This document shows positions 1-5,544 of a stretch of DNA of 5,544 bases, one piece after another. Origin of the DNA: an uncultured Clostridia bacterium. Lineage in GTDB: Bacteria; Bacillota; Clostridia; Oscillospirales; CAG-272. The notes under the pieces are model-generated. The model had not been told where the DNA came from, did not search any database, and saw only the letters and a program-made list of their open reading frames with translations. The translations under genes were made by a program, and so were the position numbers. How positions within the stretch are numbered: position 1 is the first letter of the stretch; each line of letters opens with the position of its first letter. The DNA is taken from NCBI GenBank assembly GCA_937898155.1, contig CALEJO010000182.1, positions 1-5,544 on the forward strand, given 5' to 3'.

Positions 1-514
1 GTTCCTTGTCGCCCGGGTTTGCCGCGAGTTTCGGCCTGTATTCGGCGTTCAGCTTCGCGGTCTGCTCCTTGGCGTATTCCTTGTCGCAGTTCTTCTGATC
101 GAATTTTGCCTTTTTGATCTCCGCTCTCATTTCGGAAACGGTCTTCGCGCATTTTGCGGAAGCGTTCGCGATCTCAGCTTTCGCTTCGGAAGAAGTGTTC
201 CCTTTGAGGCGGGCTTTCGTCTCGGCAAGTTCTTTCTTTGCCGCCGCGATCGCGTCCTTATAGGACTTCACGCCCGCGGCAATGCGGATGCCTTTGAAAT
301 AGACGTTGCCGGAGGTCGCGTTATAAAGTCGGATGATCGTGCGGCCGGTCGTGGTCTTGCCGCAACCGGATTCGCCGACGAGTCCGAAGACCTCGCCCTT
401 GTGAATGTCAAAGCTCACGTCGTTGACGGCTTTGTTGGCGCCGAAAAATTGGCAGAGATGCTCAACGCGGAGCAGAACTTCGCCCGCGCCTACGTTGTTC
501 GTTTGATTATCCAT
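1..514 (-). CDS. oppF: OppF-type peptide ABC transporter ATPase, 5' part (cut by left window edge)
   Basis: This is the second ATPase of an Opp/Dpp-type importer, which binds and hydrolyses ATP at the inner face of the membrane as a heterodimer with OppD. About 171 residues are visible. They open with a typical NBD start (VLLRVEHL, then AVNDVSFDIHKGEVFGLVG) and a perfect Walker A, GESGCGKT, at residues 47-54, followed by TTGRTI and the SGNVYFKG strand near 68-75. From about residue 81 the protein leaves the family pattern and becomes a Lys/Glu/Ala-rich, probably coiled-coil helical stretch that is still running at the window edge. The Q-loop (usually VFQDP, about 45-50 residues after the Walker lysine) has not appeared 118 residues after K53. 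The start ATG at 514 lies 6 nt after GAGGAG and overlaps the end of oppD by 8 nt, so translation is probably coupled. The signature, Walker B and H-loop lie outside the window. Assignment as OppF rests on Walker A context and position after oppD. Confidence 0.92.
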   Translation of the reverse strand, partial: MDNQTNNVGAGEVLLRVEHLCQFFGANKAVNDVSFDIHKGEVFGLVGESGCGKTTTGRTIIRLYNATSGNVYFKGIRIAAGVKSYKDAIAAAKKELAETKARLKGNTSSEAKAEIANASAKCAKTVSEMRAEIKKAKFDQKNCDKEYAKEQTAKLNAEYRPKLAANPGDKE

Positions 515-2672
515 TGTTTTCTCCTCTCCGCTGTGTCATTCTGGCAATCCGTTCGGTGACGATCTTCGGCGGATCGACCTTCGGAGCGTCGGGATGCAGG
601 AGCCAGGTTGCCGCTTTGTGCGTTTCGCTGATCGTGAACATCGGCGGCTGTTCCTCGAAGTCGATTTTAAGCGCGTATTTATTGCGCTCTGCGAACGCGT
701 CGCCCTTCGGCGGATAGATCATATTCGGCGTCGTGCCGGGGATCGCTTCCAGCTTTTCGCTGGTGTCGAGGTCCGGCATCGAGGAGAGCAGAGCCCAGGT
801 GTAGGGGTGCGCCGGCGAATAGAAAACGTCGTTCGACGTGCCGTATTCCACGATCTTGCCCGCATACATGACGGCGATCTTGTCTGCCATATTGGCGACG
901 ACGCCGAGGTCGTGCGTGATGAAGATGATGGAGAGATGGCGTTCCTTTTTCAGCTTGTTGATCAGTTCGAGAATCTGCGCCTGGATCGTGACGTCGAGTG
1001 CCGTCGTCGGCTCGTCGCAGATCAGAATGTCGGGGTTCGCCGCGAGCGCAATCGCGATGACGATTCTCTGACGCATACCGCCGGAGAACTCAAAAGGATA
1101 CTGGTAATATCTCTTGCGTGGCTCGGGGATGCCGACTTCTTCCATCAATTTGATCGCGCGCGTGCGCGCCATGCCGCGCGTCACGTGATTGACCACGCCG
1201 GATGCACTGGCTTTCAGATAATCAATGACGGCGATGGTCTCGGTCTGATAGTCGCGCGTCTCTTTTGAGGCGAGCGCGGCTTCGTAGCGTTCGAGCAGAC
1301 GCGTCAGAATCTTCTGCATATTTTCTCTTGCGAGGTCGAGATCGACGATCGCGGCGGGTGCGGGCTTCCAATCGGGCTCGCGACCGTTCTTTGCCACGAA
1401 GCTCTCGAATTTTTCGACCTGCTTTTCGTAGCGGTTTTCTTCCTGCTCGTTTTTGTCGAGACCTTTTTTATAGGTTTCGACAGCACTTTCCAGACTCGAA
1501 CCGAACGTATACGCGACGCTGTCTTTCACGATCTCGCACGGATCGATCGACTCGTTCACGAGCGAAATGAGCGACTCCGCGGTCTTTTTCAGCGTGGCGA
1601 CGGACGTTTCGGCGCTGCCGAAGAGGGGCAGTGCCTCTTTGATTTGCGCGACGACCTGCTCTTTGACGGTATAGTGCGCGTCGGCGGACCATTTCAGCGC
1701 GACCTTTGCTTTGTCGATGAAGTCGAGCATGAAGTGATCGTCAAGATACCGGCGCAAAAATGCGTTCAGCTCCTTGACGGAAAGCGACGGCAGGGGCTCG
1801 CTCGCGAACGTCAGATAATAGCCCATCGAGAAAAAGTTCGGGCTTTCGAGCGTGATCGCGCGTTCGAGGATCGCTTTGATCTCGGCGAGCGCACCCGACA
1901 GCGACGAGAAGTCTTTCGCTTTGACGGCGGCGCCGAGCCCGCTCTTCACGGAAGCGATCGCCGAAAGGAGGGCGTCTTTTTCTTCATTTACGACATAGGT
2001 ATGAATGGCGTTTTTCGCAAGCGAAAGCACCTCGTGCAGACGGTCCTTCGGATCGGTCAGCGCATTTTTCTCGATGAGGAAAAGAATGTTTTCCAGCTCG
2101 GGAATGGCTTCCGTCGCGGCGTTGAACGCCTCGTTATACGCTTGTTCCAGCTCGATGTGCTTGAACTCGAATTTATCGAAATTGCGGCACATTTTGGTGA
2201 TTTCGTCCGCCTTTGCCGCGTCGTTTTTCGCGAGCGCTTCAATCATCGTGTCTTTCATCAGAGCGAGCGTCTCGTTGAATTCCTTGCGGCTTGCTTTCTG
2301 GCGCGCCTTGCCTTTGAGCAGCATGGCTTCGGTCAGCTGACGGCCGATCTTCATGATCGGGTTCAAGCTTGAAAGCGGGTCCTGGAAGATCATGGCGATC
2401 TTATCGCCGCGAATCTTATAAAATTCATCCTCCGGAATTTTCAAAAGGTCCATTTTGTCGTAAAGGATTTCGCCGCCTTCGACGATCGAGTTTCCGGCGA
2501 GAATTCCGAGGATGGCTTTGGAGGTGACGGACTTGCCGGAGCCGGATTCGCCGACGATGGCAAGCGTTTCGCCCTCTTTGAGTTCAAAATTGATTCCGCG
2601 CACCGCCTGCACTTTGCCGGACACGGTGCGGAAAGAGATCCGGAGATCCCGGACTTCGAGTTTATTTTCCAT
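507..2672 (-). CDS. oppD: OppD-type peptide ABC transporter ATPase with a ~370-residue insertion in its helical subdomain
   Basis: This ATPase subunit powers oligopeptide/dipeptide import at the cytoplasmic face. Numbered from ATG 2672 it has 721 residues, against roughly 320-350 for the family. All ATPase motifs are intact: Walker A GESGSGKS (41-48), Q-loop IFQDPLSSLNP (Q97), signature FSGGM (529-533) after the X-loop region QYPFE, Walker B ILICDEP (549-555, catalytic E554), D-loop ALD (558-560) and switch histidine in ITHD (H587). The C-terminal OppD region follows (SPAHPYTWALL, then LEAIPGTTPN). Between about 125 and 498 sits an extra, mostly helical, charged segment with no family I recognise; the family pattern resumes at ARTRAIKLMEEVGIPEP. 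The four cysteines usual in the OppD C-terminal region are replaced (D658, N664, D671, T689). ATG 2672 is preferred over ATG 2678 because GGAGG ends 7 nt before it but only 1 nt before 2678. The reading frame is unbroken and the motifs are complete, so this is not a decayed gene. Confidence 0.93.
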   Translation of the reverse strand: MENKLEVRDLRISFRTVSGKVQAVRGINFELKEGETLAIVGESGSGKSVTSKAILGILAGNSIVEGGEILYDKMDLLKIPEDEFYKIRGDKIAMIFQDPLSSLNPIMKIGRQLTEAMLLKGKARQKASRKEFNETLALMKDTMIEALAKNDAAKADEITKMCRNFDKFEFKHIELEQAYNEAFNAATEAIPELENILFLIEKNALTDPKDRLHEVLSLAKNAIHTYVVNEEKDALLSAIASVKSGLGAAVKAKDFSSLSGALAEIKAILERAITLESPNFFSMGYYLTFASEPLPSLSVKELNAFLRRYLDDHFMLDFIDKAKVALKWSADAHYTVKEQVVAQIKEALPLFGSAETSVATLKKTAESLISLVNESIDPCEIVKDSVAYTFGSSLESAVETYKKGLDKNEQEENRYEKQVEKFESFVAKNGREPDWKPAPAAIVDLDLARENMQKILTRLLERYEAALASKETRDYQTETIAVIDYLKASASGVVNHVTRGMARTRAIKLMEEVGIPEPRKRYYQYPFEFSGGMRQRIVIAIALAANPDILICDEPTTALDVTIQAQILELINKLKKERHLSIIFITHDLGVVANMADKIAVMYAGKIVEYGTSNDVFYSPAHPYTWALLSSMPDLDTSEKLEAIPGTTPNMIYPPKGDAFAERNKYALKIDFEEQPPMFTISETHKAATWLLHPDAPKVDPPKIVTERIARMTQRRGENNG
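521..526 (-). promoter_or_regulatory. Ribosome binding site of oppF inside the end of oppD
   Basis: GAGGAG lies 6 nt before ATG 514 and within the final codons of oppD. It fixes the oppF start and gives the 8-nt overlap between the two ATPase genes, a layout that favours coupled, roughly equal synthesis of the two partners. Confidence 0.75.
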
Positions 2673-2674
2673 GA

Positions 2675-4210
2675 TCATTCCTCCGTTCCGCGCAGCGACG
2701 GGTTGAACGCGTCGCGCAAGCCGTTGCCAAACAAGTTGAATGAGATTTCAAGAAGAGAGATGAAAACCGCAGGGAAGAGAATGATGTGCGGGAACGAATA
2801 GAGATAGCCCTGCCCGTTGGAGAGCATCGTGCCGATACTCGTCAGCGACGAGGTTTCGAGGTTGACGATGCCGAGGTAAGAGAGCATCGACTCGGAGAAG
2901 ATGACGCCGGGGATGGAAAGCACGGAGCCCGTGATGATCGTGCCGATCGCGTTCGGGAAGATGTGCTTGAACATCAGACGCCAGTCTTTCGCGCCGAGCG
3001 TTCTTGCCGCCAGAATGTATTCCTGACTCTTGAAGCGATAGAACTGCATACGCACGGTGGACGCCATCCCGACCCAGCCCGTCATCACGAACGCGAAGAG
3101 CAGGGAGGGCAGAGCGCCGACCTCTTTGGCGAGGTGGAGCTGGAACAGCGTTGCCACGACGATGAACGGCACCGACGCGAGAATATCGGAGATACGCTCC
3201 ATCGTCATGTCGATCGCGCCGCCGTAATAGCCCTCGACCGCACCGTAGATCGCGCCGATCGTCAGGTTGATGACGGAGACCGCGATCGCCAGCACGAAGG
3301 AAAGACGCGCGCCTGCCGCGAGGCAGGTCCAGATGTCCTGACCGTAAGCGTTGGTTCCGAAGATAAAGATCGGTTCATGCCCGTTCTTATAGACGAAATA
3401 CTGATGATAGTTCACGCGGACTTTGTAGCCGGTCTGGTTTTTGACGGCGTAAACGTCCCACGTTTTGCCGTCCGCGCCGCCGTCATCGCCCTCGATGTGC
3501 AAGCTGTCGTATTTCGCTTTGTTTTTGGTATCGCTGGTGAGATAATTCGGGATATAATCGCCGTTTTCGTCCAGCACGGCGGCGCCGCTCGACGTGGAGC
3601 GGTCATCGACAAGCTGATACCAGAAGTTCGCGCCGGAATTTCCCATGACGTAGTTTGTCTTATGGGTGGCGGGCATCGGATAGATGACCTGGATGCCGGT
3701 TTCGTTCTGATATGCCTGGAGGGCGAGATATTCCGTCTCGCTGAGGTTTTCGTATGTGAAGCCGACCTTCGCGTAGGAATCCACGCGGAGCTTATAGAAA
3801 AGCCCGTTTTCGGTTTCGACCGGCTCGGCTTTCAGCACGGCGGGCTCGCCACTCTCGACGCCGATCGCGTTCAGATAAAGATATCCTGCCTCCGGCTCGG
3901 TTTTGCGCGAAGAACCGTTCCAGATGCCGATCTTCGAGAAGAAGTTGCTCTTCGGGAGCAGGCAAGCGTAATAACCGTCGCGGAAATCGACGGTATATTC
4001 GGAAAAGAACGGCGCGATGATGGCAAAGAGCAACAAAATGATGATGATCCATGCCGCGACGACGGAACTGGAATTCCGACGGAAGCGGATCCAGGCGTCT
4101 TTGAAATAGCCGATCGGTTTGGTTTCGAGCTTTTTATCGTGAATTCGCTCATCGGTCTGGGCGAATTCAAATTTTTCTTTCGGAATATTCGGTAATTCGT
4201 TGTTTCTCAT
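2675..4210 (-). CDS. oppC: OppC-type peptide ABC transporter permease with a large extracytoplasmic insertion
   Basis: This is the second membrane subunit of the importer, forming the channel with OppB. It has 511 residues against about 300 normally. A cytoplasmic N-terminus (1-45) contains GYFKDAWIRFRRN, typical of OppC, and leads into TM1 at about 47-70 (VVAAWIIIILLLFAIIAPFF). Residues about 72-280 form an extra soluble segment that must lie outside the membrane. The family pattern resumes with FGTNAYGQDIW (284-294), the counterpart of the usual GTDxxGRDI motif. The remaining helices fall at about 302-328, 345-360, 368-388, 425-445 and 474-496. The EAA loop that docks to the ATPases is present at about 397-420 (EYILAARTLGAKDW, then FPN), and the C-terminus NLFGNGLRDAFNPSLRG is typical. 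The start ATG at 4210 overlaps the oppB stop (ATGA). Only a weak GGGG precedes it, so coupling to oppB translation is likely. The stop lies 2 nt before the preferred oppD start. Confidence 0.93.
   Translation of the reverse strand: MRNNELPNIPKEKFEFAQTDERIHDKKLETKPIGYFKDAWIRFRRNSSSVVAAWIIIILLLFAIIAPFFSEYTVDFRDGYYACLLPKSNFFSKIGIWNGSSRKTEPEAGYLYLNAIGVESGEPAVLKAEPVETENGLFYKLRVDSYAKVGFTYENLSETEYLALQAYQNETGIQVIYPMPATHKTNYVMGNSGANFWYQLVDDRSTSSGAAVLDENGDYIPNYLTSDTKNKAKYDSLHIEGDDGGADGKTWDVYAVKNQTGYKVRVNYHQYFVYKNGHEPIFIFGTNAYGQDIWTCLAAGARLSFVLAIAVSVINLTIGAIYGAVEGYYGGAIDMTMERISDILASVPFIVVATLFQLHLAKEVGALPSLLFAFVMTGWVGMASTVRMQFYRFKSQEYILAARTLGAKDWRLMFKHIFPNAIGTIITGSVLSIPGVIFSESMLSYLGIVNLETSSLTSIGTMLSNGQGYLYSFPHIILFPAVFISLLEISFNLFGNGLRDAFNPSLRGTEE
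2679..2684 (-). promoter_or_regulatory. Ribosome binding site deciding the oppD start
   Basis: GGAGGA sits inside the last codons of oppC. Its GGAGG core is only 1 nt from ATG 2678 but 7 nt from ATG 2672, which is the normal spacing. Initiation at 2672 (protein beginning MENKLEVRDL) is therefore favoured. Confidence 0.8.
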
Positions 4211-5166
4211 TTTTTGGACCCCATTCTGATTCTCGGATCAATGAATCCGTAGCTGATGTCGATGACGATGCCGGAAAGCAGACCGATCAGCGTATAGAAC
4301 ACCGTCAATGCCATGAAGAAGTTATAGTCGCGCAGATTGATGGAGTTGATGTAAAGCGCACCGACGCCCGGGATGGAGAAAATCTGCTCGATGATCAGAG
4401 AGCCGCCCAGAATCCCGATGAATTCGCCGATGATCATCGGCAGAATCACGACCATCGCGTTGCGGAGCGCGTGGCGGGAGGTCGCCTGCGCTTTCGTCAG
4501 ACCTTTCGTGCGGGCGAGGAGCATATAATCGCCGGTCAGCACCTCGGAAAGCTCCGCGCGCGTATATCGCGTCAGACCGGCGACGACGCCGAATCCGAGG
4601 GAGATGATGGCGGGCATCATCGAAAGGAACATCTTGCCGCTGAACAGAGATGCTTCCTGTGCCGAATAGATCGTCAGCGGGAACAGCCCGAGCTTATAGC
4701 AGAGCAAGAACTGCACAAGAAACGCGTAAACGTAGCTCGGCACGGAATAAAAGACGATGACGAGCGTCGAGATGACGTGATCCTGCCATTTGTTCTTTTT
4801 CAGCGCGGCGTAGATGCCGAACGCGAGTCCGAGCGGGATCGCGATCAGGATCGAATAGAGGTTGACGAGAATGGTGTAGGGAAGCTTGGTCAGCAGAATA
4901 TCCCAAACGTTTTGTCCGGCATACATCTGCTCGCCGACGCCCCAGTCCCAGTTCGTGGCGACCGATTTCAGCAGGCGCCCATATTGCACCATGATCGGCT
5001 TATTGTAGCCCATCTGTTCGCGTTTGGCGAGGATCAGATTGACGTCGCGTCCCTGCACCTTAATGGCGGGAAGCGGAAGGAGCTTGATGAGAACGAAGCA
5101 CATCGTCATGATGATGAGCAGGGTAAAGATCATCAAGAACACTCTTTTGAGAACGTATTTTACCAT
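4207..5166 (-). CDS. oppB: OppB-type peptide ABC transporter permease
   Basis: This is the first membrane subunit of the importer and pairs with OppC. It has 319 residues, normal for the family. It starts MVKYVLKRVFLMIF, the typical OppB N-terminus, with TM1 at about 8-30. A periplasm-side segment follows (including MGYNKPIMVQYGRLL, 52-66, and the NWDWG stretch near 72-76). Further helices fall at about 96-122, 130-152, 180-200, 238-262 and 283-306. The EAA loop is at about 213-237 (DYMLLARTKGLTKAQ, then HALRNA). IIEQIFSIPGVG (258-269) and the C-terminal DPRIRMG are strong OppB hallmarks. The start at 5166 is chosen because family similarity begins there and GGGTGG lies 8 nt upstream. The open frame continues upstream to 5277, but that would translate the terminator hairpin and has no family similarity. 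Unlike its partners this subunit has no extra domain. It ends in a 4-nt overlap with oppC. Confidence 0.95.
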   Translation of the reverse strand: MVKYVLKRVFLMIFTLLIIMTMCFVLIKLLPLPAIKVQGRDVNLILAKREQMGYNKPIMVQYGRLLKSVATNWDWGVGEQMYAGQNVWDILLTKLPYTILVNLYSILIAIPLGLAFGIYAALKKNKWQDHVISTLVIVFYSVPSYVYAFLVQFLLCYKLGLFPLTIYSAQEASLFSGKMFLSMMPAIISLGFGVVAGLTRYTRAELSEVLTGDYMLLARTKGLTKAQATSRHALRNAMVVILPMIIGEFIGILGGSLIIEQIFSIPGVGALYINSINLRDYNFFMALTVFYTLIGLLSGIVIDISYGFIDPRIRMGSKK

Positions 5167-5174
5167 ATTTTTGA

Positions 5175-5180
5175 CCACCC
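5175..5180 (-). promoter_or_regulatory. Ribosome binding site deciding the oppB start
   Basis: GGGTGG lies 8 nt before ATG 5166. It matches the anti-Shine-Dalgarno consensus imperfectly but is well placed. It supports the family-consistent start rather than the longer open frame that extends to 5277. Confidence 0.6.
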
Positions 5181-5183
5181 ATG

Positions 5184-5197
5184 TGAAAAATTTTTCA
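5184..5197. repeat. 14-bp perfect palindrome upstream of oppB
   Basis: TGAAAAATTTTTCA is a perfect palindrome with no spacer, ending 17 nt before the oppB start codon and just upstream of its ribosome binding site. It could be an operator half-site pair or simply AT-rich leader sequence. No regulator is present in the window to link to it. Confidence 0.35.
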
Positions 5198-5258
5198 AAA
5201 TGAGACGAGCCGAGCGGCTCTGCGAAAGAAATAATGATGAAATCATGAACCGCAAAAC

Positions 5259-5290
5259 AAAAAAACGGAGACCGCAAGGGAAGCGGTCCT
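5259..5290 (-). terminator. Intrinsic terminator-like hairpin between the binding-protein gene and oppB
   Basis: On the minus strand GACCGC (5288-5283) pairs with GCGGTC (5275-5270) around a 7-nt loop, and is followed after TCCG by seven T residues (5265-5259). The stem is short (6 bp, 7 with a G-U pair) and the T-run starts 4 nt after it, so termination is probably partial unless the flanking AAA/TTT adds to the stem. It lies inside an operon-like arrangement. The simplest reading is an attenuator that lowers oppBCDF transcription relative to the binding protein; a full terminator with a separate oppB promoter is the alternative. Confidence 0.7.
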
Positions 5291-5321
5291 TTGATTTGAT
5301 CATTACTTATTTAGCAATAAC

Positions 5322-5363
5322 TCGGGCAATCGGGAGCCGCATGGCGGCTCCCGACGTGCCCGA
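5322..5363 (-). other. Strong RNA hairpin after the binding-protein gene
   Basis: An inverted repeat gives an 11-bp perfect inner stem (TCGGGAGCCGC, 5330-5340, against 5344-5354) with a 3-nt loop, extended by a G-U pair and a 7-bp outer stem (5322-5328 against 5357-5363) with a single bulged base. It begins 37 nt downstream of the binding-protein stop codon. No U-run follows it on the minus strand (next bases GTTATTGC), so it is not a classic intrinsic terminator by itself. By analogy with other binding-protein operons it probably blocks 3' exonucleases and keeps the upstream mRNA abundant, or acts with the next hairpin to limit read-through. The function is inferred; the pairing is visible. 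Confidence 0.8.
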
Positions 5364-5399
5364 TTTATTTCGCGAATATGATTGCCAACGAGTGGCGGA

Positions 5400-5544
5400 T
5401 CAATATTTCTGATTTGCTTTCACGGTTGCCCAAGCAGCGTCATCGTAGTTGTAGGTGACATACTGGAGGCCGCCGAAGCCGATCAGCTGCAGGTAGTTTT
5501 CCGATGCCTGCTCAACCTTGCGGGAGTTCAGCGAAGCCACGTTG
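5400..5544 (-). CDS. C-terminal end of a probable extracytoplasmic peptide-binding protein (cut by right window edge)
   Basis: Forty-seven codons in one open frame run in from the right edge and end at TGA (5402-5400). The visible protein reads NVASLNSRKVEQASENYLQL, continues with a short Gly-rich stretch (IGFGG), then LQYVTYNYDDAAWATV, and ends NQKY. It has no cysteine and no membrane segment. I cannot identify a diagnostic motif in so short a tail. Its position directly upstream of oppB, on the same strand and in an A-B-C-D-F layout, makes the substrate-binding lipoprotein (OppA/SBP_bac_5 type) the most likely identity. The strong hairpin 37 nt after the stop is also typical of binding-protein genes, which are usually the most highly expressed of their operon. 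It could instead be an unrelated secreted protein. The gene symbol is left blank because the evidence is mainly context. Confidence 0.6.
   Translation of the reverse strand, partial: NVASLNSRKVEQASENYLQLIGFGGLQYVTYNYDDAAWATVKANQKY

Noticed and set aside
1644..2372. Plus-strand open frame (242 codons) opposite the OppD insertion
   Set aside because: I considered whether the unusual insert region might really code on the other strand. The minus frame runs unbroken through it with normal codon use and joins the ATPase motifs on both sides; the plus frame is Arg/Phe-rich and looks like antisense shadow.
507..2678. OppD as two genes or an assembly fusion caused by its double length
   Set aside because: The Q-loop and signature halves belong to one ATPase domain split by the insert, and there is one copy of each motif and one continuous frame. 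It is therefore an insertion within one gene, not a fusion of two ATPases.
2786..4195. Long plus-strand open frame (469 codons) opposite oppC
   Set aside because: It lies wholly antisense to a convincing permease gene, its translation is Arg/Asp/His-rich without any domain pattern, and it has no good ribosome binding site. It is a by-product of GC-rich codon use on the other strand.
5167..5277. N-terminal extension of OppB to ATG 5277
   Set aside because: The extra 37 residues have no family similarity, start just inside the terminator stem, and family similarity plus a placed ribosome binding site begin at ATG 5166.
5291..5330. Possible promoter for oppB in the AT-rich stretch between the hairpins
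   Set aside because: TTGCCC could pass for a -35 box, but no TATAAT-like box occurs at a suitable distance; TAATGA and AAATAA fit poorly.
4471..5412. Plus-strand open frame (313 codons) opposite oppB and crossing the intergenic hairpins
   Set aside because: It is antisense to a canonical OppB and runs through terminator and hairpin sequence, with low-complexity His/Glu/Arg composition. It is not a gene.

Overview
The window is one stretch of a minus-strand operon for an oligopeptide/dipeptide-type ABC importer. Reading right to left, in the direction of transcription, it holds: the C-terminal end of a probable substrate-binding protein (cut by the right edge), a 233-nt intergenic region with strong RNA hairpins, oppB, oppC, oppD, and the 5' part of oppF (cut by the left edge). 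The order A-B-C-D-F is the classic opp/dpp order. No RNA gene, CRISPR array, insertion sequence or plus-strand gene is supported.

The organism is most likely a moderately GC-rich anaerobic member of the Firmicutes (Clostridia). This is inferred from the strong GGAGG-type ribosome binding sites, the tight gene coupling, and the K/E-rich style of the proteins. No taxonomic marker is present, so the genus is not assigned. Opp versus dpp, and the substrate, cannot be decided from sequence alone.

The genes are packed tightly. oppB and oppC overlap by 4 nt (ATGA), oppC and oppD are 2 nt apart when oppD starts at its best-placed ATG, and oppD and oppF overlap by 8 nt. The only real gap is 5167-5399. 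It holds a 42-nt near-perfect hairpin just after the binding-protein stop codon, then a hairpin followed by a U7 run (terminator-like), then small dyads in the oppB leader. This layout fits abundant binding protein and reduced read-through into the membrane and ATPase genes.

The notable feature is that three of the four core subunits carry large extra domains while keeping their canonical motifs. OppC (511 aa) has about 210 extra residues outside the membrane between TM1 and TM2. OppD (721 aa, about twice the usual length) has about 370 extra, mostly helical residues inside the helical subdomain of its ATPase domain, between the Q-loop and the signature motif. The visible part of OppF has at least about 90 extra charged helical residues between Walker A and the still unseen Q-loop. 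OppB is of ordinary length. OppD also lacks all four cysteines normally found in the C-terminal region of OppD/DppD proteins. Together these suggest a structurally expanded variant of the peptide importer, probably shared by relatives of this organism.
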